This document shows, in pieces, positions 1 to 10,757 of a stretch of 64,000 nt of DNA. The first letter of the stretch is position 1. Every line of letters begins with the position of its first letter. Made by a program: the position numbers and the translations under genes. The stretch comes from Halicephalobus mephisto (lineage: Eukaryota > Nematoda > Chromadorea > Rhabditida > Panagrolaimidae), in NCBI GenBank assembly GCA_009193035.1, contig SWDT01000037.1, positions 1 to 64,000 on the forward strand, in the 5' to 3' direction. Below the pieces are notes generated by a model that did not search any database, was not told the DNA's origin, and saw only the letters and a list, made by a program, of their open reading frames with translations.

Positions 1-295
1 TTTTCATCCATGGCAACGAGTGCAACATCCACATTGCCATCAGCATTGTCCTTTGTAAGTTTTCTAAAATTAAATTAAATTCTAAAAAATAATGAAAAAA
101 TTTTCAGGCTTCTTTGCTTGGGTTCCTGTAAGTTCAACTTTCAACATTTAATTTAATTTTTAAAATTTAATTTTTAAATTTTTTATTAATTTTTAAATTC
201 TTTATTAATTTTTCATTAATTTTTTTAAACTTTTTTATTGAAATTATTTTCAGGGTATCATCCATGCTTTGTGGTACTGCTTCTTCAGAGGATAA
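1..295 (+). CDS. PMP3/UPF0057-family small hydrophobic membrane peptide, 3' part
   Basis: Three exons are seen: 1-54 (reading from base 3), 108-127 and 254-295, joined by GTAAGT...TTTCAG introns. The stop is TAA at 293-295, and an AATAAA lies near 432. The encoded tail contains the stretch WVPGIIHALWYC, close to the YIPGIIHALY core of the PMP3/UPF0057 family. These are about 50-60 residue proteins with two membrane helices that affect membrane potential in fungi and are salt- or cold-induced in plants. The start and first helix lie outside the window, so it is partial. Splice phases agree in all three exons, which argues for a live gene. The family call rests on one short motif and on overall hydrophobicity. 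Confidence 0.7.
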
Positions 296-831
296 GAAGG
301 ATCCAATTTATCCTATTCAGTGATGCTTTTTTTTATTTCAGTTTTTTTAAATTTAAACATTATCGAAAATTTTATTTTTCAAAAAGCTGCCTTACATTTA
401 ACGATAATTAATTTTTAACCATGTTTACCAATAATAAAGTTTAAAAAATAAAATAATTTTTAAAAATAAAAAAATATTTTTGCAACAAAAATGATAAAAA
501 TTACTGTGAGAAATTTTTAAAATATTTATGCTGGGAAAGTTCATTCTGAATTACTGTAAAATAGAGTTTTGTATTTTTGGAATTTTTCGTAAGAAATTAC
601 TTTAAAAAGTGTGCTCAGCATCCGTTTGTTCATCAATTTTCGTCAGGAGAACGAAAGTCAAGATAAAGTTCGTCACAGCACCCGAACCAGGCTCGGCCCG
701 GTTGAAACTGATTTTTAAACCACTGAACTACAACGAAAGGAACAGCGTTGTGTGATGGTGACTTTTATTAAAATCAATTTATATTAAATTATTTCTTCAA
801 AATAAATATTTTTCTATAACTTCAAACCAAT
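296..831. other. Intergenic, 3' ends of two convergent genes
   Basis: AT-rich spacer between the tail of the PMP3-like gene and the tail of the Cys-rich repeat gene on the other strand. It holds a possible AATAAA poly(A) signal near 432. The stretch 610-760 is richer in GC, but I see no exon in it. Confidence 0.5.
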
Positions 832-3800
832 TTACAAAATTCTGACGTTTTCATCTGCGGATTTCTTTCTGTTGCTACTTTTGACAGTTTCCGCTCTACT
901 TCGAATAGCCGAATAATCAATCGGATCATCGTTGTTCACTTGGACCTAAAAAAACAACTTTTTAAAAAAAATTAAAATCACAAACCTACAGTAGGGTCAG
1001 ATGACACTTCATTACTGTTCCTGTAATCCCCGTCAGACTTGGTTTCTTCGTTGTCGAGTCCGTAATTGAACTTAGTTGTACTGTCAAAATACTGATTTAA
1101 AGGATGGTTTACTGTATCGAAGTACTGTTTTGTTGAATGATAAAATTTCTGACTTAGAGATTTGCCGAATCTCTTGGCCATGTTTTTGTACCGAAGACAA
1201 CAAGTCTGAGGACCACAAGCCACGTATCCTGGCTGACATACGCACGGATTTCCACAGGACATTGTCAACTGAGCCGTTGCTGAAATATTTTTATTTATAA
1301 AACACAATTCTAAAACACTGAATTTATCAACAGATCTGAATTCAAAAGATGAATTCTATTTGACAAATATGTAAAATGGAGTAAATACAGTTTCCATCTA
1401 AGACCATTAAAACTTTCCGAAGAATTTCAACTTAGTCTTGAATGAAAGTCAGATTAAGGTGAATTTTTATATTACCTTCACTCAAAATACAAAAAATTAC
1501 CCACCTCTAAAAACTATTGATCTTGAATGGAAATCACGTTAATAAAAAATCATGTTATTTCCACTCAAGACCATAGAAATGTTTTTTTGTAAAATGTTTT
1601 ATTTGGTCTTGAATGAAAATCATGTTATTTCCACTCAAGACCATGAAAGTATTCTTTAAGAAAACCTTCCATTTGGTGTTAAGTGGAAATCGCTATCACG
1701 GGATTTTACATATCAGTTCAAATATATTCGTCTTTAGATCAACCAAATCTTTAAAATAAATAAAATAATTATCAATACAGTATACAACTATGAAATGAAT
1801 CCTACTATAAGTGTACTGTACGTGATCAAAGATCAAATTCGGAAATTTTTTAATTTTCGATTTTAAATTTTTTGGAATTCAAAACTTACTTGCACTAGTC
1901 ACGCATTTGGAATCACAGGAGGGCATACAAGCAGGTACGCATGTTTGTTGAACGGCGACTGGCTGAGCAGCTACTTGTTGAAGACAGAAACTCGTACAAT
2001 ATGGACGACATACTTGAGGACAGAGGGAAATTTTGGAGACACAAACAGGGCTGAAATAAATTTAAATAATTTCTGAAGTTGGACAATCGTTGATAAGACA
2101 ACTTTTTGAAATAAGAAAAATATACAGTTTCTTAACAATAAAAATCCGAATTTTGATTTTCAATTTCGGTAATAAAAAACACCAATAATTAATTTTTACT
2201 TCGAACTTTAAATATCAACTTTAATTTCGAACTTTGAATATCAACTTTGACTCTCGACTTCGATAATACAAAGTACAGATTTAATCTCTGAGAAACGGTT
2301 CCTCACTGTTCTTGTCAATTTAAATAAATAAAATTATTTACCTGCAAGTTGGCATACAAGCAGAATCACATTGAGGAGTTGATTGAATAGTTACTTGATA
2401 AGCCTAGAATTAATATTTTAGAAGTTTTTTAAACTTTAAAATCGTACTTTTATACATTGGTGTTGACATGATGGCATACATTGAGCTGGACAACTGGGGA
2501 TCACGGTTTTGATGCACTGAGGCTGGCAGCTTGGCATACAAGCCTAAAAAGATTTACAAAAGATAAATTTTTATTAAAATTAGTTATTACCTGAATGCAA
2601 GTAGGCTGAACAGAAACTTGATAAGCTTGGATACATTGAGGCTGACATGACGGCATACATTGCTAGAATGATATATGAAATAACTTAAAATTTAAAAAAT
2701 TTATTAAATACCTGAATGCAAGTGGGTTGAACCGATACTTGATAAGCTTGGATACATTGTGGTTCACATGACGGCATACATTGCTAAATATATGAAATAA
2801 TAAAGACAAAACTTTATTTAAAAGTTGTTACCTGCACACAAGTTGGCTGGACAGAAACTTGGTAAGCTTGGACGCATTGAGGTTCACACGACGGCATACA
2901 TTGCTGGAATCAGGTATAAATTAACATAAAATTTTAACAAAAACTAAATACCTGAATACAAGTTGGCTGGACAGAAACTTTGGTAAGCTTGGACGCATTG
3001 AGGTTCACACGACGGCATGCATTGCTAAATAAATAAAAATGATATCAAATTTTATTAGGGTGTCACAAAAAAACATGCGGTTTGGGGGTTAACTTTGAGG
3101 ATTTCTCTAGAATTTTCTCGGTCTCACCAGGAAATTCTGGAATAGTCTATTAATTGCTCGAGACTCTGGCAATAGGATATAAAAGGATCCGGTGACCGCC
3201 GGTTACTCATTAAAGTTTTGTAAATCTTTTTCGTCATGCTTGATCAGAACGTTCTTGCTGTCCTACTTTTCTTCTTCAAAAAAGGCTATACTGCAAGACA
3301 AGCCGCCGATGAAATATGCGAAGTAGAAGGCCAAGGAACTGTAAGTGAACGTACTGCACAATCTTGGTTCAAACGTTTTCGAGAAGGGGATACAACCCTC
3401 AAACACCGTTCAGGCTCAGGTCGATGTTCAAGTGTGAATGACAAAGCGCTGCTTGACTGTGTGGAGTCTGATCCAAGCAAAGTCTGCGTGAACTATCAAG
3501 TGTCTTTCATATATCCTATATGACTATACAACGTCATCTCCATCAGCTCGGAAAGTTCAGCCGATCAGCCCGACTTATCCCTCATGATTTGACTGATGAG
3601 CAAGTGGAAGCCCGTCTGACACTATGTAAAGAATTACTTGCTAATCCTTTGGATCTCCGTTTCTTCAAGCGAATTGTGACTTGTGATGAGTCCTGGATCT
3701 ACTGCGTAACAGTCGTCGTTCCAAACAATGGCTATCTGTTGGAGAACCCGCAGATCCCGTGCCTAAACAGAATCGCTTTGCAACCAAGGTTTTACTCAGT

Positions 3801-5837
3801 GTCTTTTGGAATTTCGAAGGTCCAATCTATTACGAGCTGATCCCCAAGGGTCAAAACATAAACTCTGACATCTACTGCACTCAATTGCAGCATATGTATG
3901 AAGCTCTGTCAGTAAGTATCCGGCAGTGATTAATCGAAAGAGAGCGCTACTCCTCCAAGATAACGCGAAAGCGCACACCTCCGATCAAACTCGCGAAAAA
4001 ATCGAAAGCTTAGATGGAATAGAAATTTTACCACATCCTCCTTATAGTCCGGACATTCTCCGTCCGACTATCATTTGTTCCGGAGTATGGCTCATTTCAT
4101 GAAGGGAAAGCAGTTCGATACATTGGATCAGGTCAAGTTGGAAGTGCAGCGGTTTTTTGATTCAAAATCAGAGGAATGGTATAAGAATGGGATCCTTGAT
4201 TTAGCCAATCGTTGGAATCAAGTTGTAGAATATGATGGTCTATATTTTCCTTAATTTGGTTATTTGAATTTTAAAAAAAATAAACCCAAAGTTTTCTGAA
4301 AAAACCGCATGTTTTTTTGTGACACCCTAATAATAAAAATTAATCACCTGTACACATGTAGGTTGAACGGATACTTGGTAAGCTTGGATGCATTGTGATT
4401 CACAAGATGGCATACATTGCTAAATATATGAAACAATAAAGACAAAACTTTATTTAAAAGTTGTTACTTGAATACAAGCTGGCTGGACAGAAACTTGGTA
4501 AGCTTGGACGCATTGAGGTTCACACGACGGCATGCATTGCTGGAATCAAACATTCATTAAAATGATTTTTTAAAATATTTATTACCTGAATACAAGCTGG
4601 CTGGACAGAAATCTGATAAGCTTGGAGACATTGAGGTTGGCATGACGGCATACATTGCTAAATATATGAAATAATATAAAAATTTAATAAGGATTAATCA
4701 CCTGTACACAAGTGGGTTGAACGGACACTTGGTAAGCTTGGATGCACTGAGGTTGACATGATGGCATACATTGCTGAATATATGATATAAGATAAAACTT
4801 GTGTGAAAAATAACTACTTGGATACAAGTGGGTTGAACGGACACTTGGTAAGCTTGGATGCATTGAGGTTGACATGACGGCATACAAGGTTGAGGACATG
4901 ACACGGTTTGGATTGAGTATTGCTGAAATTAATAAATTTAGATGAAAATAACAATAAAATTCGCACCTGTACGCAAGCATTGGTACACATCGGCATGCAT
5001 TGCTGTAAAAAATTAATTTAAATCATTTTAAAAAACAGTTATTACTTGAGGACATTGCTGAGATGGTAGAGAAATGATCTGAGGACATCCACCGCATCCA
5101 CAGCCTCCACCAGATTGACAAGCAGAGCAACATTGACGTTTGCGACGAACCAAAGCTGCTTTCAGAGTCGCTAACCGAGTTTCCAAGGATTTGTTTGTGG
5201 TTTCGATAGCAAAAGAAGTGATATTCTAAAAATATTAAATAATATTAATTTCTGAAAACTAAATACTTAATAATCAAAGTTAAAGTTAAAAAAAATGAAA
5301 CATTTTATCTCAGCATTAATGATTTTTCATTTTCTTAATATTTCAAGTACTGATCCTTACACAAATAATTTTCAATTAATTTCTTAGTTTTTAGCTTAGA
5401 TACTGTAGCTTAAGGTACTACGAAGTTCGTTATCGAGAAATTGTTTAAAAATCTTCGTGATGAGATCATAACTTTATTTCTTGAGGGGATATTTCAAACA
5501 CTGACCCTTACACAATTTTCAATTAATTTCTTGGCTTTTAGCTTAGATACTGTAACCTAAGATACTACGAAGTTCGTTATCAAGAAATTGTTTAAAAATA
5601 TTCATGATGGGACCACAACTTTATTTCTTGAGGGGATATTTCAAACACTGATCCTTACATGAGTAATTTTTGACATTTAATTTAGATACTGTAGTCTAAA
5701 GTGCTTCAAAGTTTGTTATTGGAAAATTAGTTAAAATTAAAAACACTTTACTGATTTTTTAAATTTACCTCATAACTGTCATGACTTATAGTCAGGCCCA
5801 GAAGCAAAGCGAGTGAGACGATACTGAGAAGATTCAT
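832..5837 (-). CDS. Secreted Cys/Gln-rich protein made of repeated 24-residue exon modules
   Basis: Seventeen minus-strand exons: 5837-5769, 5225-5046, 5002-4967, 4922-4818, 4773-4702, 4657-4586, 4539-4468, 4419-4348, 3024-2952, 2903-2832, 2783-2712, 2662-2591, 2543-2448, 2403-2342, 2050-1890, 1279-990 and 945-832. Exon 1 encodes a signal peptide (MNLLSIVSLALLLGLTIS). Exon 2 has a basic RRKR site, probably a furin-type cleavage point, followed by a Cys/Gly cluster. Exons 5-12 are 72-nt phase-0 modules of the type QCMPSCxPQC-IQAYQVSVQPTC-IQ. The C-terminal exons carry further Cys pairs and a polar tail. Without exon 9 the reading frame is unbroken for about 538 residues. Exon 9 has one extra base and would shift the frame unless skipped. 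I do not recognise a named family; the composition suggests an extracellular matrix or cuticle-like protein, which is inference. Confidence 0.75.
1551..1644. repeat. Duplicated hairpin-forming segment in an intron
   Basis: CATGTTATTTCCACTCAAGA occurs at 1551 and again at 1621 (period 70). Each follows a GGTCTTGAATG- or GATCTTGAATG-type stretch that is roughly its reverse complement, so the segment can fold into hairpins. It lies in the intron between the exons at 1890 and 1279 of the Cys-rich gene. Confidence 0.55.
3055..4330 (+). mobile_element. mariner-family DNA transposon, 1276 bp, decayed
   Basis: Terminal inverted repeats begin TTAGGGTGTCACAAAAAAAC at both ends, nearly perfect for about 27 bp. 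A TA target duplication flanks them at 3053-3054 and 4331-4332. Length and termini are typical of mariner. It lies in the intron between the 72-nt exons at 4348 and 3024 of the Cys-rich gene, in the opposite orientation to that gene. Confidence 0.92.
3236..4254 (+). pseudogene. mariner transposase, frameshifted
   Basis: The N-terminal part shows the helix-turn-helix DNA-binding region (GYTARQAADEIC, then SWFKRFREGD). It is followed in other frames by the catalytic landmarks: CDESWIYC near 3680, LLLQDNAKAHTS near 3950, and the PPYSPD/PSDYH region near 4045-4070, consistent with a D,D34D triad. The tail ends with WNQVVEYDGLYFP and TAA at 4252-4254. Frame changes occur near 3500, near 3705, around 3912 and near 4055, so no full protein can be made. 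The family assignment is firm. The element could only move with transposase supplied elsewhere. Confidence 0.9.
5349..5735. repeat. About 150-bp tandem repeat in first intron of the Cys-rich gene
   Basis: Copies start near 5349, 5499 and 5647 with the phrase ACTGAYCCTTACA. Each continues with TTAGATACTGTA and GAAGTTCGTTAT-like words; the third copy is shorter and more diverged. About 2.6 copies. Confidence 0.7.
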
Positions 5838-6479
5838 GATTTCAGAAATTTGAGAAAATCCTAAAAAAGTTAATTTTAGTAAATTAAAAGATTTCTTAAA
5901 ATTCAAAATTCCATCGTATACGGTATTAATTAAATAATTAATATAATCTTCATCAAATTCAGAAGTCGGATTAAAAGACCATGAAAATCGAAATGGAATC
6001 AAGAAATCCTGTCAAATCTCGATCGACTCCGCCTGTCTTTTGTCTTCTTTTTTGTCCTCTGTGAACCAGAGAAAAAAATCCAAATTTCTGTCGTCTTGAT
6101 CGAAAACATTGAATTCTGATCCCGTGCGCGATTCAGTGGGACAATGGTCAAATTTAGATCCATTTTGCAGTATTTTTTGCTGGAATTTCGGATAAAAAAA
6201 CAATTTTTGAAAAATTAAATTTAAAAAAATTATTTTTATAATTAGAAAAACAATAGTGAAAATTTTCAAAATTTAAAAATATTTTCAAATTTAAAAATTC
6301 TGGAATTTTCTGTAATTCAATAAAGAAGTTCATGACGAGCATCTGGAATTCAGATTCTGGAAGTTTCTAAGTGGTTAAAGAAATTTGTCCTAAGAAAATT
6401 TTTAAAAAAATCATTTCGTTAATTTTACAATATTTCGAAACTTTTCGTCAAAAACTTAAATTTTGTATTTTGTTAAAAT

Positions 6480-6690
6480 TTAATTTTTTAAATTAGAATT
6501 TTCCAGAATTTAATAAAAAAATAAAACTTAGAAATCTTAAAGAAGATTTTAGAATTCTCTAGAATTTAACGAAAAAAATGAAACTTTTAGAAATCTTAAA
6601 GAAGATTTTAGAATTTTCCAGTATTTAATAAAAAAAATGAAACTTTTAGAAATCTTACAGAAGATTCTAGAACTGTCTAGAATCCAACAG
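6480..6690. repeat. 59-bp tandem repeat, about 3.3 copies
   Basis: GAAATCTTAAAGAAGATTTT recurs at 6531 and 6590, with a variant at 6649, giving a period of 59. Units include TTCTAGAA-like palindromes (AATTCTCTAGAATT, GATTCTAGAACTGTCTAGAA). Confidence 0.7.
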
Positions 6691-7742
6691 AAAAGTTTAT
6701 AATAAACATCTGGCGCTGAGATTCTAGAAGTTTTTAGAATCTTCTGAATTCCGTAGAATATTTTAAAACTTTTAAGAATCATCCGGAAAATCTTGAAATG
6801 TTCCAAAATCCGATAAAAGGTTTTAAAACCGTCGAAAATCAAGATTCTAAAAGTTTTGAAATATTCTAAAAATTCGTGTCGAGACAATTTCGCAACATTT
6901 ATTTTTAATTTTTAAAGTAACAAGATGTAACAACGAATCCAAATCTCGGAATAACTAGAATTTCCTCCAAGCTTTTATAGATCCGCAGTTGTCTCAATAA
7001 TTTTTTGTTCGCACTTGTCCAAATTGGACTTTTGACATGTCAAGGACCGGATTTGATATATCTCTCCATAAAGACAAAAAGTTTCGGGAATGAGGTTTTT
7101 GTTTTCCAATTTTCGTCAACTTCACAAATGATGTAATTATCCGTTTTTCGGATTGATTATATCTAGGGATCGGATCCCAGATCCGGAAATGGACGTACTT
7201 GATCGTAAATTTTAGGTATTTCGAGGATGAATTAATTTCGTAAATGTCCAAGATTGAACAATTTCGAAAATTATAAAATACGAACAACATTTTTATATTT
7301 GTAAACAACTTTAATGCAAATATTAGAAATCGTTTGCAAATTTTCCGGGATATTTCGTACATCCAAAACTTGTTTTCGAAAAACAACTACAATCGATCTG
7401 TCTTTGGAATCAGATTGGTCTCGGAAGTTTTTGATCGAAGACCTTTCATTTCATACATCTTATACATCAAATAGATTTCGTTTTTTATTTGTTCTTAGAT
7501 CTAAAAATAGTGAACTTATTTTGAAGATCCATATACGTGCAAAATTCAGTTTAAAAACGTTTCAGACGAATAAATCTTAAAAAACACAAAATCATAAAAA
7601 TGCAGCTTTTATGTATAAATTTCTTTAAACTAATTTTGGAGATAATTTTCCAGTTCTTCGAGGCATGATTTATCGTTCAAGGAGATCTTCAGAAAAAATA
7701 ACTGTTTGATACATATGCTGCAATTCATGTCGGGACTGTTTC

Positions 7743-7899
7743 TACACACAAAAAAGCGTAATTTTTAGTACAGTAACAAATGCAAATCGTCACTACTAAG
7801 GTTTAATTTTTGTCACAATACGAAGTATTCATGAAAAATGTGACGATTATGTTACATTTCGCAATTATTATGGAACTAAAAGTTACACTTTTTTGTGTA
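7743..7899. mobile_element. Small inverted-repeat element (MITE-like)
   Basis: The left end CACACAAAAAAGCGTAA pairs with the reverse complement of the right end (ACACAAAAAAGTGTAAC). TA dinucleotides flank the element at 7743 and 7898. No coding capacity. The ends resemble those near 28068 and 10757. Confidence 0.6.
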
Positions 7900-8115
7900 T
7901 AAATGTGAAGACTGTAGATTCCTACTGTACATATAAATTCTGTTTTATTTCTTCCACAATAACTAAAGACAAAAACTTCCAAGTTGAACTTGGTCTTGTG
8001 TTCAACTATAATCAATCTATCCTTAGATTTAGATTACTTTCACAAATCCTTAAAAATGAACTTTTCGTTGTCTAGGTCTTTATAATAATACATCGTATAA
8101 TAAAATATACAAAAA

Positions 8116-8750
8116 TTAATTAAGAAAATGCCTTAAAGTATCTTTATGTCGAGTCAAAATTAGTTCTCGTTTTTTTCTTCCGAAACCGAAGCCTCCCATT
8201 CCACACCCCCCCATGCAACCGCCCCTCATGCATATCGGCATACATACTGGCATACAACAACTACAGCAACTGACGATCGGTTGATGGATCACTGGAGTAC
8301 AGCAGATCGGCTGAAATTATTCGATAAAATTAGATATTGAAATTAAATATGAACTTGATGAAGTTTATAAAATACAAAACTTACCGGCATGATGTGAGGG
8401 ACAGCCATGATTCCAATGGCCCCTCCGCAACACATAGGAGGCACTATTCCACAACACCCAAGACCTCCAAGACCTCCAAAACCCCCAAATCCAAAATGTC
8501 CAAACTGTCGTTTTGTCCTCAGGGCAACTGCAGTGGAAGAAGATTCTGGTTGAGTAGTGATTGCTAGAGCTGTTGTCGAATTCCTCGAATCGTCAATTTC
8601 ATTATGAAGACTCAAGGAAGAAGACACAGAAGTCGTCGGAAATACAACACTTAAAACAGAAAAATAATTAAAACTTACTTCATTTTTCAGAATTCTGAAG
8701 GCTAGTAATTCAGATACCCCTAAAACGAAAATCAACCACATCGACAACAT
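8116..8750 (-). CDS. Small secreted Gly/Cys-rich precursor protein
   Basis: Two exons, 8750-8385 and 8310-8116, joined by a GTAAGT...TTTCAG intron, give 186 residues. Residues 1-18 (MLSMWLIFVLGVSELLAF) look like a signal peptide. A Ser/Thr-rich pro-region follows, then a basic RTKR site and the glycine-rich stretch QFGHFGFGGFGGLGGLG. After it come CCG, MCCGG and, in exon 2, CCSCCMPVCMPIC and GCMGGCGMGGFGFGRKKR. Cleavage at RTKR would release a mature Gly/Cys-rich chain. A GT...AG pair at 8678-8650 is only 29 nt apart, too short for an intron, so that part is read through. It shares the layout of signal peptide, basic site and CMPxC words with the larger Cys-rich gene upstream. No named family recognised. 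Confidence 0.7.
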
Positions 8751-8989
8751 CTCTACTTCTGAAGTCTTTGAAATTCATTTATTTGAATTCAGGTTCAAAA
8801 ACCCCTCCCAATTTTGTTTCATCTTCAGCAAATAGACTTCACTTTCATCGAAGAAGAACCAGGTCAATCTGGGTCAAGATCTAGACTAGTGTGAACTTCA
8901 AAGAAACAAAACAAACTAAACACTATTCTGCAACTAGTTTAGAAAGAAAAACAAATAGATACTGTTTCAAAGGATCAATCATCAAATGA

Positions 8990-10378
8990 CTAATCCAGGA
9001 ATTTGCCTAGTTTGATAGATACATCGAAGTCGTCGAAACAGTTTTCGTGAACCAGAGTCAGCTCACAAGCATTCATATTACCTGCATTGATTTCATAATG
9101 AACAAGATAGAAACCAGCGAGAGAGGCAGCATGGAGAAAATTGTAGAATTGTTTTCTTGATCCGTGTACTTCGACCATCATCTGACAAATTGGGAATTTG
9201 AAGATTTGATCCATCAATTGATATTCCGCCGCTAGAATTCATGCAAATAAGACTTTTAATTTTCGATTAAACCTACATTCAATATCCATTTTTAAAATGT
9301 CAATTTTCTTATGTCCGAACCTAGCAACAAGATCATTAAAGGAAGTCTGGCCTAGTCCTGAAGACTCGGCCAAATTAGTAATGAATATTTTTCCTCCAAT
9401 GCTCCTATATTGATTCACTATTGATTCTAATTGTGTTTTCTGAAAATAAACCTATATAAGTAACTATGAATTTTAAAACTCTAACCACATCGACTCCGAT
9501 TAACTCGCACTTTTTCCCTGTAATATTTTGGAGCTGAAAATCAAAATCGATTCGATTATCCAATCCCAGGGAATATATAACACATCCATGGGTCCAATCC
9601 TTAATCTTCCAAGGATTACAAATCCATTTTCCTCCATCTCCTAGTCTTCCTACTCTGACGAGGTTTTCGCAGATGGCCTAAAAAGTACACTCTCGTAGGA
9701 ATTAAAGATAAATGATGTTATAGAACTGCTTCTATATGAAGTTCTAGAAACTTCTAAAATTTCCAAGAATCTCAAGTTCATATGTTTTCAATATTTTTAA
9801 GAAATTCAGTTGCTTCTATAAAATTCTTGAAAATTTTAGAACTTCCTACAGAATGCTGGTTAAAAAAGTAGTTCTTTAATACTTACTTCTGGGCCAATGA
9901 CATTGTAAAATTCACTGAATAGATTGGCGTGGAAGATTTCCTTCCGTTTTATGGCTTGGTTTCTGAAGAATTCAATGGTTTTTGGATTGATTTTGTACGC
10001 CATGAGTGGCGATATAGTAGGAAGACCGAAAGAAGATTCTTGGGTCTTAATCAATTGCTTTTGAGCATCGTTGATGAGTTTACGTGTTGTTGCCATAAGG
10101 TTTTGGAATTGGGATCGAAGTATTAGATCTTCATCGTAAATATCTGAGAAAGTGAATTTCACCAAGGTTTATGTTCTATCGAAACTTACAAACAACTGCA
10201 AAGATCAGAAAAATCAGAATACATCCAAGACAAATATGTGAGAACTTGAAGCTAGATACCCTAATTGGTTGCCTAAAGTGGTGTAATCTCTTAACATAGT
10301 TATTAAACTTCTGAAATCCTACCGTACTTGACGTCGAGACCGGGCAGTTAACAAAGCTTCGCTTCCATTGTCAGCCAT
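8990..10378 (-). CDS. FkbM-type methyltransferase, type II membrane protein
   Basis: The model starts at ATG 10378. The short first exon ends at 10323, followed by an exon encoding a membrane helix (FSHICLGCILIFLIFAVVC). The main part begins in the exon read from about 10150 (YDEDLILRSQF) and continues through exons near 9680-9490, 9430-9290 and 9235-8990. Landmarks of nematode FkbM proteins are GDGGKWICNPW, CVIYSLGLDNRIDFDFQ, KIDILKMDIE and PICQMMVEVHG. The last exons carry the AdoMet-fold acid DxE region and the conserved VEVH strand. The protein probably sits in the ER or Golgi with its catalytic domain in the lumen; the substrate is unknown. Splice phases are consistent throughout. The start exon is the least certain part. 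Confidence 0.72.
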
Positions 10379-10621
10379 TCCTTTCAATCGCAGTTTGTAA
10401 ATTTGAAAAATAAATATTCGCGTCTAGGTTCCAGAAGGTACAAAAAATGGTTTTACGTGTCTTATCTAGCGATTTCTATAACGGAAGAACAAACAGCTAT
10501 TTCCAGTTCTACAGCAAATGAACCAGGTGTTTAAACAATGAATAAAGACCATTAACTATTTATCCACGTTAAAATTGTGAATACAGCAAAACGAAAAAAT
10601 AAATATTGAATAGTTACATAT

Positions 10622-10757
10622 AAGTGGGTACATAGTATACAATACGTGAGTATATTAAAACGGCTCTGATATGTCAGATATATTTTATTTAATGTATAGA
10701 TACATAATAATAATGTATTTAGTACATTAGAATCGCTTTAATGTACCCTTTTTGTGT
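10622..10757. repeat. MITE-like segment with GGGTACAT ends
   Basis: The left part TAAGTGGGTACATAGTATAC and the right part TTTAATGTACCCTTTTTGTG are imperfect inverted matches. The right end matches, in reverse, the left end of the element near 28068 (ACAAAAAAGGGTACATTAAA). The interior is rich in TATATGT words. Confidence 0.4.

Larger units (their letters stand above)
2591..4773 (-). repeat. Tandem array of near-identical 72-nt exons and their introns
   Basis: Eight exon copies begin at 4773, 4657, 4539, 4419, 3024, 2903, 2783 and 2662. Seven are exactly 72 nt and one is 73 nt. Introns are repeated too: the intron 3' of the 4419 exon (leading out of 4539) and the one between 2903 and 2783 share AAATATATGAAA and a long following stretch, which points to duplication of two-exon blocks. 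All copies are phase 0, so copy number can change without breaking the frame. Confidence 0.85.
5838..8115. other. Gene-free AT-rich stretch between two secreted-protein genes
   Basis: Several open frames occur here on both strands, but none shows a family motif, a sensible splice pattern or non-AT codon use. Contents are a 59-bp tandem repeat (6480-6690), further degenerate TTCTAGAA-like words up to about 6880, and a small inverted-repeat element (7743-7899). I see no gene. Confidence 0.5.

Noticed and set aside
5995..7390. Minus-strand open frames of 60-130 codons
   Set aside because: Composition is dominated by Phe, Ile, Lys and Asn as in random AT-rich DNA; they overlap a 59-bp tandem repeat and lack splice support or motifs.
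8650..8678. GTAAGT...AG pair inside the first exon of the Gly/Cys-rich gene
   Set aside because: Only 29 nt, below the usual nematode minimum, and splicing it would break the frame; reading through keeps it open.
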